DNA from: Paramuribaculum sp.
GTDB taxonomy: Bacteria; Bacteroidota; Bacteroidia; Bacteroidales; Muribaculaceae
Assembly (NCBI GenBank): GCA_009775605.1
Contig: VSPV01000053.1
Span: forward strand, 1 to 15,483
Length of the DNA: 15,483 bases
Reading direction: 5' to 3'
Part shown: in pieces, positions 1 to 7,392 of the stretch
Layout of the letters: each line of letters begins with the position of its first letter
How positions within the stretch are numbered: the first letter of the stretch is position 1
Made by a program: the position numbers and the translations under genes
The notes under the pieces: model-generated
What the model was told of the DNA's origin: nothing
What the model saw: only the letters and a program-made list of their open reading frames with translations
Databases searched by the model: none

Positions 1-813
1 AATCTCGAGGTCGAGCATGAAGGCTTCCACGCGCGACGGGATTGCTCCGAAGTAGTGGTCCTCGAGCTGCTGGTTCATGGCCGATTCATGGCCCATGAGG
101 GTGCGGCCTGTGAGCATCAGGTCGGGACGGGCGCTGTAGAGCGACTCATCCACCAGGAAGTACTCCTGTTCCCATCCCAGATAGGATTTCACGTGGCGTA
201 CTTCCGGGTCGAAATACTGGGCGACGGCTGTGGCGGCGCGGTCAACGCTGTTGAGGGCGCGCAGCAGCGGGGTCTTGTAGTCGAGGCTCTCGCCGGTGTA
301 GGATATGAAGATAGTGGGAATGCACAGTGTGTTTCCGAGAATGAAAGCGGGCGAGGAGATATCCCAGGCTGAGTAGCCGCGGGCCTCGAAGGTGTTGCGG
401 ATGCCTCCGTTGGGGAAGCTCGAAGCGTCAGGCTCCTGCTGTACGAGCAGCTTTCCGGTGAATTTCTCGATCACGCTTCCTTTGCCGTCGTGTTCCACGA
501 AGGCATCGTGTTTCTCGGCAGTTGTCTCGGTGAGTGGCTGGAACCAGTGGCAGTAGTGGCGTGCGCCGTTGTCGATGGCCCAGCGTTTCATACCTTCGGC
601 CACGGAATCGGCCACCTCGCGCGGCAGCGGTTCCTTATTGTCGATGGCGTAGATGAGGGCATCGAATGTTTTGGCAGGAAGATACTGGAACATCTTCTGA
701 CGGTTGAACACATACTTCCCGTAATAGGATTCGGGACGTTCTTTGGGAATTTCCACCGGCTCGGCCTTGCGGTTGAAGGCTTCGTCGACAACTTTGAATC
801 TTAACTGTGACAT
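1..813 (-). CDS. glnN: Glutamine synthetase type III (GSIII), 5' part only
   Basis: ATP-dependent ligation of ammonia to glutamate, giving glutamine; a cytoplasmic dodecamer in the GSIII family common in Bacteroidota. The frame is open from ATG at 813 to the window edge, giving 271 N-terminal residues. The family is usually about 730 residues, so roughly 460 lie outside. GSIII-typical segments seen: ESYYGKYVFN (28-37), HYCHWFQP (86-93), TFEARGYSAWD (141-151) and GWEQEYFLVD (213-222), whose E215 and E217 match the metal-binding glutamates of the GS fold. The start was chosen because it is the first ATG after stop codons, has an A-rich upstream stretch and begins like other GSIII proteins. It lies 74 bp downstream of dapL, in the same direction. 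No clear TAnnTTTG promoter is visible in that gap, so readthrough from dapF-dapL is possible. Identity is very secure; the symbol glnA is also used for this family. Confidence 0.93.
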   Translation of the reverse strand, partial: MSQLRFKVVDEAFNRKAEPVEIPKERPESYYGKYVFNRQKMFQYLPAKTFDALIYAIDNKEPLPREVADSVAEGMKRWAIDNGARHYCHWFQPLTETTAEKHDAFVEHDGKGSVIEKFTGKLLVQQEPDASSFPNGGIRNTFEARGYSAWDISSPAFILGNTLCIPTIFISYTGESLDYKTPLLRALNSVDRAATAVAQYFDPEVRHVKSYLGWEQEYFLVDESLYSARPDLMLTGRTLMGHESAMNQQLEDHYFGAIPSRVEAFMLDLEI

Positions 814-842
814 AACGCTTGTTATTTGTTAAAGATTGAATA

Positions 843-868
843 AAAAAAGTTTAGACTGTTACTTTTTT
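843..868 (-). terminator. Weak AT-rich hairpin between dapL and glnN
   Basis: An 8 bp perfect inverted repeat (AAAAAAGT at 843-850, ACTTTTTT at 861-868) with a 10 nt loop lies between the dapL stop and the glnN start. Read in the direction of transcription, its 3' arm ends in a run of U. This resembles an intrinsic terminator or attenuator, but the stem has only one G-C pair and would be weak. It could reduce rather than stop readthrough into glnN. It may also be just chance structure in an AT-rich spacer. Confidence 0.3.
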
Positions 869-887
869 ATTTTGGATTATAGAAAAG

Positions 888-2126
888 TCATTTGAAATCG
901 AGGCGGGAGAGGCGCAGGCACGCCTCTTCGGTGGCGTCGGCCGAGGAGAATGCCGTGAGCCGGAAGTAACCTTCTCCGGCGCGGCCGAATCCGGCTCCGG
1001 GAGTGCCGACAATGCCGGCGTGCTCCATAAGATAGTCGAAGAATTTCCACGACGAGGGTATCCCTTCGGGAGTCTTGACCCAGATATATGGTGAATCGAC
1101 ACCGCCGTAGGCCTTGAGTCCGGCTTCAGACAGGCCTTTGAGCAACATCGAGGCGTTGCGGCGGTAATATTCGATGGTATCGGCAACCTGAATGCGTCCC
1201 AGCGGTGTGTAGAGCGCTTCGGCTGCGCGCTGGGAGATATATGAAGCGCCGTTGAATTTAGTGCACTGGCGGCGGTTCCAGAGCTTGCGTAGCTCAACCT
1301 CGTGTCCCGAGGCGTCGATTCCTTTGAGGGTTGATGGCACCACGGTGTAGCCGCAGCGCACGCCGGTGAATCCGGCCGTCTTGCTGAAGCTCCGGAATTC
1401 TATGGCGCATCGCTCGGCGCCCTCTATTTCGTAGATGCTGCGGGGAACGCCTGGGGTGCGTACGTAGGCCTCGTAGGCTGAGTCGAACAGCAGCAGGGCG
1501 TTGTGCGAGAGGGCATAGTCAACCCATTTTTTCAGCTCTCCGGCGGTGAGCACGGTTCCCGTGGGATTGTTGGGGAAACAGAGATAGATGATGTCGGGTG
1601 AGGTGACGGGGAGCGCGGGCACGAAATCGTTCTCGCCGGTGCAGGGCAGAAATTCGATTCCGCTCCAGCCGCCGTCGGGCAGCGGTTTGCCGGCTCGTCC
1701 GGCCATCACGTTGGTGTCCACATACACCGGATAAACCGGGTCGGTGACGGCCACGCGGCAGTCGCGGGCCAGAATGTCGCCGATATTGCCGGTGTCGCTT
1801 TTTGCACCGTCGCTAATGAATATATCGTCGGGCGAAATGTCGAGGCCCCGGGCGTGGTAGTCGTTTTCGGCAATGGCCTCGCGCAGGAAGGCGTAGCCCT
1901 GTTCGGGGCCGTAGCCGTGGAAGGTGGAGGAGGAAGCCTCGTCGTCCACGGCCAGGTGCATGGCCTCGATTGCCGCCGGACAGAGCGGACGGGTAACGTC
2001 GCCGATTCCCATGCGGATTATTTTCTCGACCGGGTGCGAGGCGGTGAAGTCAGAGACTTTTCTTGCTATTTCGGAGAAGAGATATGACTGCGGAAGAAGC
2101 GTGAAATTGTCGTTGACCCTTATCAT
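888..2126 (-). CDS. dapL: LL-diaminopimelate aminotransferase
   Basis: PLP-dependent class I/II aminotransferase that converts tetrahydrodipicolinate plus glutamate to LL-2,6-diaminopimelate and 2-oxoglutarate in one step, bypassing the succinyl or acetyl branch. It acts in the cytoplasm, in lysine and peptidoglycan precursor synthesis. The 412 residues match the usual DapL length (about 410). Visible motifs: N-terminal VNDNFTLLPQSYLF, IRMGIGDVTRPL near 37-48, FHGYGPEQGY near 69-78, SDGAKSD (105-111), CFPNNPTG (183-190), and the PLP-lysine motif EFRSFSKTAGFTG with K249 as the Schiff-base lysine. The ATG at 2126 leads straight into the conserved N-terminus. It starts 19 bp after the dapF stop with no Shine-Dalgarno sequence, which is normal for Bacteroidota. 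Its product is the substrate of DapF, so the pair forms a two-step operon. Confidence 0.96.
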   Translation of the reverse strand: MIRVNDNFTLLPQSYLFSEIARKVSDFTASHPVEKIIRMGIGDVTRPLCPAAIEAMHLAVDDEASSSTFHGYGPEQGYAFLREAIAENDYHARGLDISPDDIFISDGAKSDTGNIGDILARDCRVAVTDPVYPVYVDTNVMAGRAGKPLPDGGWSGIEFLPCTGENDFVPALPVTSPDIIYLCFPNNPTGTVLTAGELKKWVDYALSHNALLLFDSAYEAYVRTPGVPRSIYEIEGAERCAIEFRSFSKTAGFTGVRCGYTVVPSTLKGIDASGHEVELRKLWNRRQCTKFNGASYISQRAAEALYTPLGRIQVADTIEYYRRNASMLLKGLSEAGLKAYGGVDSPYIWVKTPEGIPSSWKFFDYLMEHAGIVGTPGAGFGRAGEGYFRLTAFSSADATEEACLRLSRLDFK

Positions 2127-2145
2127 GATGCGATTGTTGATGTGG

Positions 2146-3015
2146 TTAGTCTTTCAGAAAGTACCGCCCTTCGAATACCGTGGCGGCCGGCCCTGTCATC
2201 AGCACATTTCCCTGTGGCGTTATCTCTATGTCGAGATCGCCGCCTCTGAGCTTTATGCGGCAGCGGCGCGGGGCGCGTCCGGTGGTGAAGGCTGCTACAG
2301 CCACGGCGCACGCGCCGGTTCCGCAGGCCATCGTCTCTCCGCTTCCGCGTTCCCACACTCTCATGGTTATCTCGCCGGGAGCGGTGACGACCGCGAATTC
2401 TATGTTTGCGCGGTCGGGCCACATGGGGTGCGTCTCCAGTTCGCGGCCTATGCCGTGGACGTCGAAGCCGTCGAGCGAGTCGAGAAACACCACTCCGTGG
2501 GGATTGCCCATGGAAACGGCCGTGAGCCCCAGATTCCCGGCCGAGGTGGCGACGGGAGAGTCGATCATTCTGTCGGCGGTATGGTTTACGGGGATTTCGG
2601 GGCAGAGGAGCGAGGGGAAGCCCATATCGACCGTCACGCTGTTTACGGAGCCGTCGGGCCCGGGATGCAGGGTGAGGGTCTTGATACCGGACAGTGTCTC
2701 GAGTGTTATCACCGATTTGTCGGTAAGGCCGTAGTCATGCACATATTTGGCCACGCACCGGCTTCCGTTGCCGCACATACGGGCTTCGGAACCGTCGGCA
2801 TTGAAAATGCGCATTCTGAAATCGGCCACTTCCGAAGGGAGAATAAGGATTATGCCGTCGGCACCCACGCCTGTGTGGGGACGGCTCATCTCAATCGAAA
2901 GTTGCTCAATGAAGGGGGGAGTTCCGTCGGGGCAATGCATATAAATGTAATCATTGCCTATTCCATGCATTTTGGTGAACAGCATCTGCTGTCCGTGATC
3001 ACCATTTCTGGACAT
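2146..3015 (-). CDS. dapF: Diaminopimelate epimerase
   Basis: Cofactor-independent racemase that converts LL-DAP to meso-DAP, the direct precursor for peptidoglycan cross-links and for lysine. Both catalytic cysteines are present: the first in ARMCGNGSRC, the second in TMACGTGACA (C81 and C231 counted from the ATG at 3015). FTKMHGIGNDY near the N-terminus and NPHGV in the middle are also diagnostic. The frame can be extended to a TTG at 3045, but that TTG sits inside the predicted -7 promoter box and would not be transcribed. Two ATGs remain: 3015 (290 aa, A-rich upstream) and 2985 (280 aa, starting MLFTKMHG, closer to the usual family N-terminus). I list 3015, but 2985 is nearly as likely. 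It is the first gene of the dapF-dapL operon and is divergent from the GH20 gene. Confidence 0.95.
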   Translation of the reverse strand: MSRNGDHGQQMLFTKMHGIGNDYIYMHCPDGTPPFIEQLSIEMSRPHTGVGADGIILILPSEVADFRMRIFNADGSEARMCGNGSRCVAKYVHDYGLTDKSVITLETLSGIKTLTLHPGPDGSVNSVTVDMGFPSLLCPEIPVNHTADRMIDSPVATSAGNLGLTAVSMGNPHGVVFLDSLDGFDVHGIGRELETHPMWPDRANIEFAVVTAPGEITMRVWERGSGETMACGTGACAVAVAAFTTGRAPRRCRIKLRGGDLDIEITPQGNVLMTGPAATVFEGRYFLKD

Positions 3016-3042
3016 ATTCAATCCGACGTTTTTTACAGGGCG

Positions 3043-3074
3043 CAAAGTTATAATTTTTCTCTTTCAAGTTCCAA
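3043..3074 (-). promoter_or_regulatory. Bacteroidota-type promoter for dapF-dapL
   Basis: On the minus strand the -7 box TAACTTTG (3050-3043) matches TAnnTTTG exactly. A TTG at 3074-3072 stands 21 bp upstream, an accepted spacing for the -33 element in this phylum. Transcription would start near 3037, leaving a short leader of about 20 nt to the ATG at 3015 or about 50 nt to the ATG at 2985. This also argues against the TTG start at 3045. Confidence 0.6.
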
Positions 3075-3099
3075 GAAAAAATCAAAAAAATCTTTGGCG

Positions 3100-3113
3100 T
3101 TTTTTCGAAAAAA
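3100..3113. promoter_or_regulatory. 14 bp AT palindrome in the divergent promoter region
   Basis: TTTTTTCGAAAAAA is a perfect palindrome lying between the divergent dapF and GH20 promoters, over the place where the -33 element of the GH20 promoter should be. It could be an operator, a curved A-tract or an upstream element. Being two homopolymer runs around CG, it may also have no specific role. Confidence 0.3.
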
Positions 3114-3132
3114 ATATTTGATGAAAAATATC

Positions 3133-3140
3133 TATTTTTG
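3133..3140 (+). promoter_or_regulatory. -7 promoter box for the GH20 gene
   Basis: TATTTTTG matches the Bacteroidota TAnnTTTG box exactly. It would place the start of transcription near 3147, about 40 nt before the ATG at 3189. No TTG or TTTG is found 19-21 bp upstream; that position is a run of A. The promoter may therefore be weak or helped by an activator. Confidence 0.45.
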
Positions 3141-3188
3141 TGTACGGTTATCAGTAACCCCAGACTAAACGCCTTAAATTTTTGTATC

Positions 3189-5075
3189 ATGAAAAAATAT
3201 CTTGTGTTTGTTGCTCTAGCTGTAGGACTGTCGTTTATGGCGACGGCCGGTAATGCCGATATAGTCCGCAATCTCATACCCGCTCCAAAAGAATTACGGC
3301 AGGGGAACGGCACGCCGATGAAGCTTAAAAGTGTGGATGCGAGAATCAATCCCCGGATGGATATGGCTCCCGAAGGTTATACTCTTAAGATCAAAGGAGG
3401 ACGCGCCGTAATCCGGGCACGTGACGCCCGGGGACTCGTATGGGGCAAGGCCACCCTGAAGCAGCTCACCGGTGCTGACGGCCGGGTGCCTGACGTTACC
3501 GTAAGGGACTGGCCTGCGTTTTCCCTGAGAGGATTCATGCACGACACCGGAAGAAATTTCCGAAGCGTGGATACTCTGAAACGCGAACTCGACCTGATGT
3601 CGGACTACAAGATAAATTCTTTCCACTGGCATCTCACCGATTATCCGGCATGGCGAATCGAGAGCAAGGCATATCCGCGTCTTAACGACCCTGCTTATCA
3701 GCGCAAGGGGCGCGATACCGGACGCTTCTATTCCTACGACGAGATACGCGATGTGATAGCCTACGCCAAGGAGCGGGGCATAACCGTGATTCCGGAAATC
3801 GACATGCCGGGCCACAGCAGTTACTTCGACGCCGCTTTCGGATTCGGAATGGCCACGCCCGAAGGGATGAAGGTTCTTGAAGTGTGCTTGAAAGAGTTTT
3901 TTGATGAGATAGGCGATGAATGCCCCTATATACATATCGGCTCCGACGAGGTGCATATCTCGAATCCGGAAGAGTTCATGGGGTTTGTGGAGAAGATTGT
4001 GAAGGATTCGGGCCGCACGCCGGTGTCGTGGAATCCGGGGCTGCCGGTGGCGAACACTACCGTACGCCAGATATGGTCGGCAAAAACCGGCGAGGAGATA
4101 GAGGCAACGGGCACGTATTCCGGCCCTTATATCGATTCCTACCAAGGGTATCTCAACCTGGACCATCCCATAGGCAATACCACACGCTATTTTCTTCACC
4201 GGCATTGCGGCAAGGAGGCAGGCGACAGTCTTGCCCTCGGAGGCATCCTCTGCCTGTGGAATGATGTGAGAGTGGCCGACAAATCCCGTATTCTCCCTCA
4301 CAACGGTATGCCCGACGGCCTCCTGGCTTTTGCGGAAAGCGTGTGGTGCGGAGGCGAACGTTCCTCTTTGGCCGATGAAAGCATGACGCCTATGCCGGGC
4401 ACTGAGGCCTATTCGCGTCTCAGAGAGTTCGAGTCGCGGCTGGCATGTCACCGCGACAGTTTTCTTTACGACTGGGATATGCGGTGGGTGGCCAACGCGG
4501 ATATTCCCTGGCGTGTAACCCTCCCGCAGGCACGCGGCACGGCACCCGAAAGCATGGAGTGGCGCGACGTGCAGGGCGGCGTGGTGGACATACAGAAACT
4601 GTGTGAGAAGAACGGTGTGAAAATGCTGCCGACCATGGACGCATGGATGACAACGGAGATATACGCCGGGCGTGACACGACAATAGCGGCGTGGGTGGGC
4701 TTTGAGGCTCCCGCGCGCTCCGACCGAGTGTCCGACGGTATTGGATACCAAGGCCTCTGGGAGGCGCAGGGACGTCTGTTTTCAGGCGATACTGAGATTT
4801 TTCCGCCCAAGGAATGGAATGAACCGGGGAAATACCGGTATTTTGACCATACATGGCATCAGCTTGGCCCAGAGGAGACGCCTTATACCGACGAGCAGCT
4901 GTGCTGGATGAGGGAACCTGCCAGAATTCCCCTGAAAGCGGGATGGAACGAAATAAAGCTCTACTGCCCGAGGGTATTTCCGGGGCGTAGCTGGATTGTG
5001 ACGTTTATCCCGCTGACGGTTGACGCCAACGGACATGTGAGCGAGCCGTCGGGAATAAAGTATCGCCGCAAATGA
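3189..5075 (+). CDS. Secreted GH20 beta-N-acetylhexosaminidase
   Basis: Removes terminal beta-linked GlcNAc or GalNAc by substrate-assisted catalysis, acting outside the inner membrane on host glycans, chitin fragments or cell-wall sugars. The 628 residues begin with a signal peptide (MKKYLVFVALAVGLSF, then small residues to about 23), which fixes the start at 3189 rather than the in-frame ATG at 3138. An N-terminal GH20b-type domain spans roughly 24-105. The catalytic barrel spans about 108-400 with HWHLTD (146-151), VIPEIDMPGHSS (200-211) and the catalytic pair D253-E254 in HIGSDEV, where most relatives have HIGGDEV. W296 (QIWSAK), YIDSY near 314 and LCLWND (354-359) fit the substrate pocket. 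A C-terminal region of about 200 residues looks like beta-sandwich but I cannot name it. It stands alone with no SusC/SusD neighbours. No lipobox is seen, so it is probably periplasmic or secreted. Exact substrate unknown. Confidence 0.9.
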   Translation: MKKYLVFVALAVGLSFMATAGNADIVRNLIPAPKELRQGNGTPMKLKSVDARINPRMDMAPEGYTLKIKGGRAVIRARDARGLVWGKATLKQLTGADGRVPDVTVRDWPAFSLRGFMHDTGRNFRSVDTLKRELDLMSDYKINSFHWHLTDYPAWRIESKAYPRLNDPAYQRKGRDTGRFYSYDEIRDVIAYAKERGITVIPEIDMPGHSSYFDAAFGFGMATPEGMKVLEVCLKEFFDEIGDECPYIHIGSDEVHISNPEEFMGFVEKIVKDSGRTPVSWNPGLPVANTTVRQIWSAKTGEEIEATGTYSGPYIDSYQGYLNLDHPIGNTTRYFLHRHCGKEAGDSLALGGILCLWNDVRVADKSRILPHNGMPDGLLAFAESVWCGGERSSLADESMTPMPGTEAYSRLREFESRLACHRDSFLYDWDMRWVANADIPWRVTLPQARGTAPESMEWRDVQGGVVDIQKLCEKNGVKMLPTMDAWMTTEIYAGRDTTIAAWVGFEAPARSDRVSDGIGYQGLWEAQGRLFSGDTEIFPPKEWNEPGKYRYFDHTWHQLGPEETPYTDEQLCWMREPARIPLKAGWNEIKLYCPRVFPGRSWIVTFIPLTVDANGHVSEPSGIKYRRK

Positions 5076-5081
5076 ATTAAT

Positions 5082-5100
5082 CCGTTCCCGGTCAGAACGG
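5082..5100. terminator. Small hairpin at the convergent GH20/tamL junction
   Basis: CCGTTC (5082-5087) and GAACGG (5095-5100) form a perfect 6 bp stem with a 7 nt loop in the junction between the two converging genes, which are 16 bp apart. It overlaps the last codons of tamL. No clear T-tract follows on either strand, so a role as a two-way terminator is only suggested by its position. Confidence 0.3.
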
Positions 5101-7392
5101 GTAGCCGATGGCCAGGTGGAAGGCGAGTGACTTGCGGAAAGATTCCATGTTGTAGTAACCGCCGTGGCCGGTGGCATAGGGAGCGTGGATTCCGATGCCG
5201 AGGTCGCCGCGCACCACAAGCATGCCTATGTCGACACGCAGTCCCACGCCGGTGCCGGTGGCAAGGTCGCGCAGGAACCGGCTGCCCTGAAGCTCGCCGC
5301 CCGGACGGTTAGGGTCTTTTTTGAGAAGCCACACGTTGCCCGAGTCGAAGAACACGGCGCCGTGGAGCGGCCCGTAGATGGGGAAGCGGTATTCCACGTT
5401 GAACTCGAATTTGAAGGTACCGGTCTGGTCGAAGTAGCCGTTCACCTGGTCCTTGGGAACGCGGTAGCTGCCAGGGCCTATGGAGCGCACGGTGAAGGCA
5501 CGCACAGAGTTGGCGCCACCCACGTAGAACTGCTCGCTGTAGGGCACCTGGGTGGAGTTGCCGTAGGCATGCGCGGCACCCACGGCGGCGCGGCTCACGA
5601 GCCAGTGGTCGCCCGAGCCGAGGCGGCGGTTGTAGATGAACTGGGTGGAACCCTTGATAAACTGCGAGAATGGAATGCCGAAGAGCTTTTTCTCTCCGCG
5701 ATGGCCGGCAAGCCGGTAGATGCTCCAGAATACGTTTCCTACCTCCTGGACGGTGAACTGCCAGTTGATGCCGTTGTCGGGGTCAATCATGCGGTCGTAG
5801 GTGTAGCCGAAAGCCATCTGCGGTATGAACTGGCTCCGGAAGCTCTGCGCTATCGCCTCGTTGGCGTTCATTATGGAATCGAACTCCTCTGTGGAGTGCA
5901 TGAGGTTGATATAGGTGATTTTGAAGAGGGTCAGGGTGTTGTTGACATGGCGTGTGGCTCGCCAGTCGTAATTGAACGATGCCTCGAAGCGGGCCATGTT
6001 GAAGTAATGGGGACGGTTGAGGAGGTCGGCGCCGAGGGTGATTCGGGTCCAGTTGAGTTCGCGGCGCGTGCGCGGAATAAAGCGGGGCGCAAGCAGGCGG
6101 GGGAATGCCAGCGAGGTCTGCAGGCCCACCTCGTAGGAGTTGAAGATGGAGGAGTGGCCGCGGCCGGTCTGCCATTCGTAGCTGCCGTTGATTCCTACGG
6201 AGAGTTTTTCGCCGCCGCCGAAAATGTTGTTGTCGGTGATGCGGAAATTCAGGCCCGGGCCGAGATAGCTGTTGCTTTTGGATGTGGCGTTGACTTCGAG
6301 TATGGCCTCAAGGGGGGCGTCGTATGTACATGCTATATCCACATTGAGCACATTACGGCGTGTGGAATCGGGAATGGCGTTGATTTCTATGCTGTTGAAG
6401 ATTCCAAGACGCGACAGGTAGGTCTGTGTGCGGTTCATGTCGCGCACAGAGAAGGTGCGCCCCTCGCGGAAGGTGATGCATCCGGGAATCAGGCCGTCGC
6501 GCAATTTCGACGGCAGCATGCGTATTATGGTACCGCGACGCGTCTCGGTGGTGTCGGGCGTTCCTCCTCCCTGGTTGCGGTAAATCCGGGTGGTGATGTC
6601 GCCGGTGGTCCAGCGGCTGTTGGCGCCGGGAGGCATATTCCTTACGGTAACCAGCCTCATGGCTATCCTGTGGGGTGTGATGGTGCTGTCGGCCAGAAAC
6701 TCCAGATATTCCGGGCGGAAGAAGTAATATCCGCGGTTGCGTATGGCATTGGTGATGTTTACGCGGACGGCGTTGAGCGAATCAGTGCAGTAGCGGCTGC
6801 CGGGGCGGAAATATTTGCTCTTCATGGCCACTGAGTCGATCAGATGGTTGAGGCGGCAGGTGTCGGGAAGCAGCTCAACGGAGTCGATGAGATACTCCGG
6901 GCCGAGGTTCACATCGTAGAGAATGCGGGCTTTCTTGGGGTTCTTTCCCTTGATGAGCTTATAGGATGCCGAACCTGAGAAATAGCCGTTGTTGTCAAGA
7001 ATCTCGTCGATCATCTTAGTGCGTACCTCGGGGCGCACGTCGGAAATCAGCACTGGCTCGGCCACGAGTTTCTCGTAGAGCCAGTGGCGGAAACCCTTGG
7101 GGGGATTCGGCCAGTTGTTGTAGACCCATAGCCCCAGGGGGAAGGGATAGCGTATATAAGGGGAGATGAGGGAATTGTTGGGCTTGACGTTTACGGCGTC
7201 CTTCACATCGGAGGCTATGCCGGGCGCGGGCTTTTCCTGCCCCTGCGGGATGATGTTGATTTTCTTCACGCCGGTATAGAGGATGTCGTCAGCTCCGAGG
7301 CGCTTTGTCGTGGAGCACGCGGCGGCAATGGCGGTCACTGCCATGACCGCACAGAGGCGAAGAGCGGCTGAAAGGATACGTGATGACTTCAT
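5092..7392 (-). CDS. tamL: TamL: lipoprotein Omp85-family outer membrane protein (TamA relative)
   Basis: Outer-membrane Omp85 protein that with TamB forms the Bacteroidota version of the translocation and assembly module. The 766 residues start with a lipoprotein signal: hydrophobic stretch and AIAAAC with C26 as the likely lipidated cysteine. A lipid anchor is the known mark of TamL as against TamA. POTRA-like segments follow (about 45-360), then a 16-strand barrel (about 370-766). The lid-loop motif is VRAF (630-633, in GGANSVRAF), where BamA has VRGF. The last residue is F, as usual for barrel recognition by BamA. The ATG overlaps the tamB stop by 4 bp (ATGA), indicating translational coupling. 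Family membership is certain. The choice of TamL over a generic BamA-like protein rests on the lipobox and the adjacent tamB. The -3 lipobox residue is A rather than the usual L, so lipidation is likely but not certain. Confidence 0.87.
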   Translation of the reverse strand: MKSSRILSAALRLCAVMAVTAIAAACSTTKRLGADDILYTGVKKINIIPQGQEKPAPGIASDVKDAVNVKPNNSLISPYIRYPFPLGLWVYNNWPNPPKGFRHWLYEKLVAEPVLISDVRPEVRTKMIDEILDNNGYFSGSASYKLIKGKNPKKARILYDVNLGPEYLIDSVELLPDTCRLNHLIDSVAMKSKYFRPGSRYCTDSLNAVRVNITNAIRNRGYYFFRPEYLEFLADSTITPHRIAMRLVTVRNMPPGANSRWTTGDITTRIYRNQGGGTPDTTETRRGTIIRMLPSKLRDGLIPGCITFREGRTFSVRDMNRTQTYLSRLGIFNSIEINAIPDSTRRNVLNVDIACTYDAPLEAILEVNATSKSNSYLGPGLNFRITDNNIFGGGEKLSVGINGSYEWQTGRGHSSIFNSYEVGLQTSLAFPRLLAPRFIPRTRRELNWTRITLGADLLNRPHYFNMARFEASFNYDWRATRHVNNTLTLFKITYINLMHSTEEFDSIMNANEAIAQSFRSQFIPQMAFGYTYDRMIDPDNGINWQFTVQEVGNVFWSIYRLAGHRGEKKLFGIPFSQFIKGSTQFIYNRRLGSGDHWLVSRAAVGAAHAYGNSTQVPYSEQFYVGGANSVRAFTVRSIGPGSYRVPKDQVNGYFDQTGTFKFEFNVEYRFPIYGPLHGAVFFDSGNVWLLKKDPNRPGGELQGSRFLRDLATGTGVGLRVDIGMLVVRGDLGIGIHAPYATGHGGYYNMESFRKSLAFHLAIGYPF

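Noticed and set aside
873..882. TATAAT-like sequence on the minus strand upstream of glnN
   Set aside because: Bacteroidota primary sigma factors use TAnnTTTG rather than TATAAT, and there is no matching upstream element.
3043..3045. TTG as the dapF start
   Set aside because: It overlaps the predicted -7 promoter box, so it would lie upstream of the transcript start.
1924..3168. Plus-strand open frame of 414 codons opposite dapF and dapL
   Set aside because: It lies opposite two clearly recognised genes, and its translation has no recognisable domain or sensible composition. Long antisense frames are common in GC-rich coding DNA.
3294..4751. Minus-strand open frame of 485 codons opposite the GH20 gene
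   Set aside because: The opposite strand encodes a complete enzyme with signal peptide and catalytic motif; this frame shows no family features.
5164..6834. Plus-strand open frame of 556 codons opposite tamL
   Set aside because: It is antisense to a certain Omp85 gene, with skewed G/A/V/E/H composition and no signal, start context or known motif.
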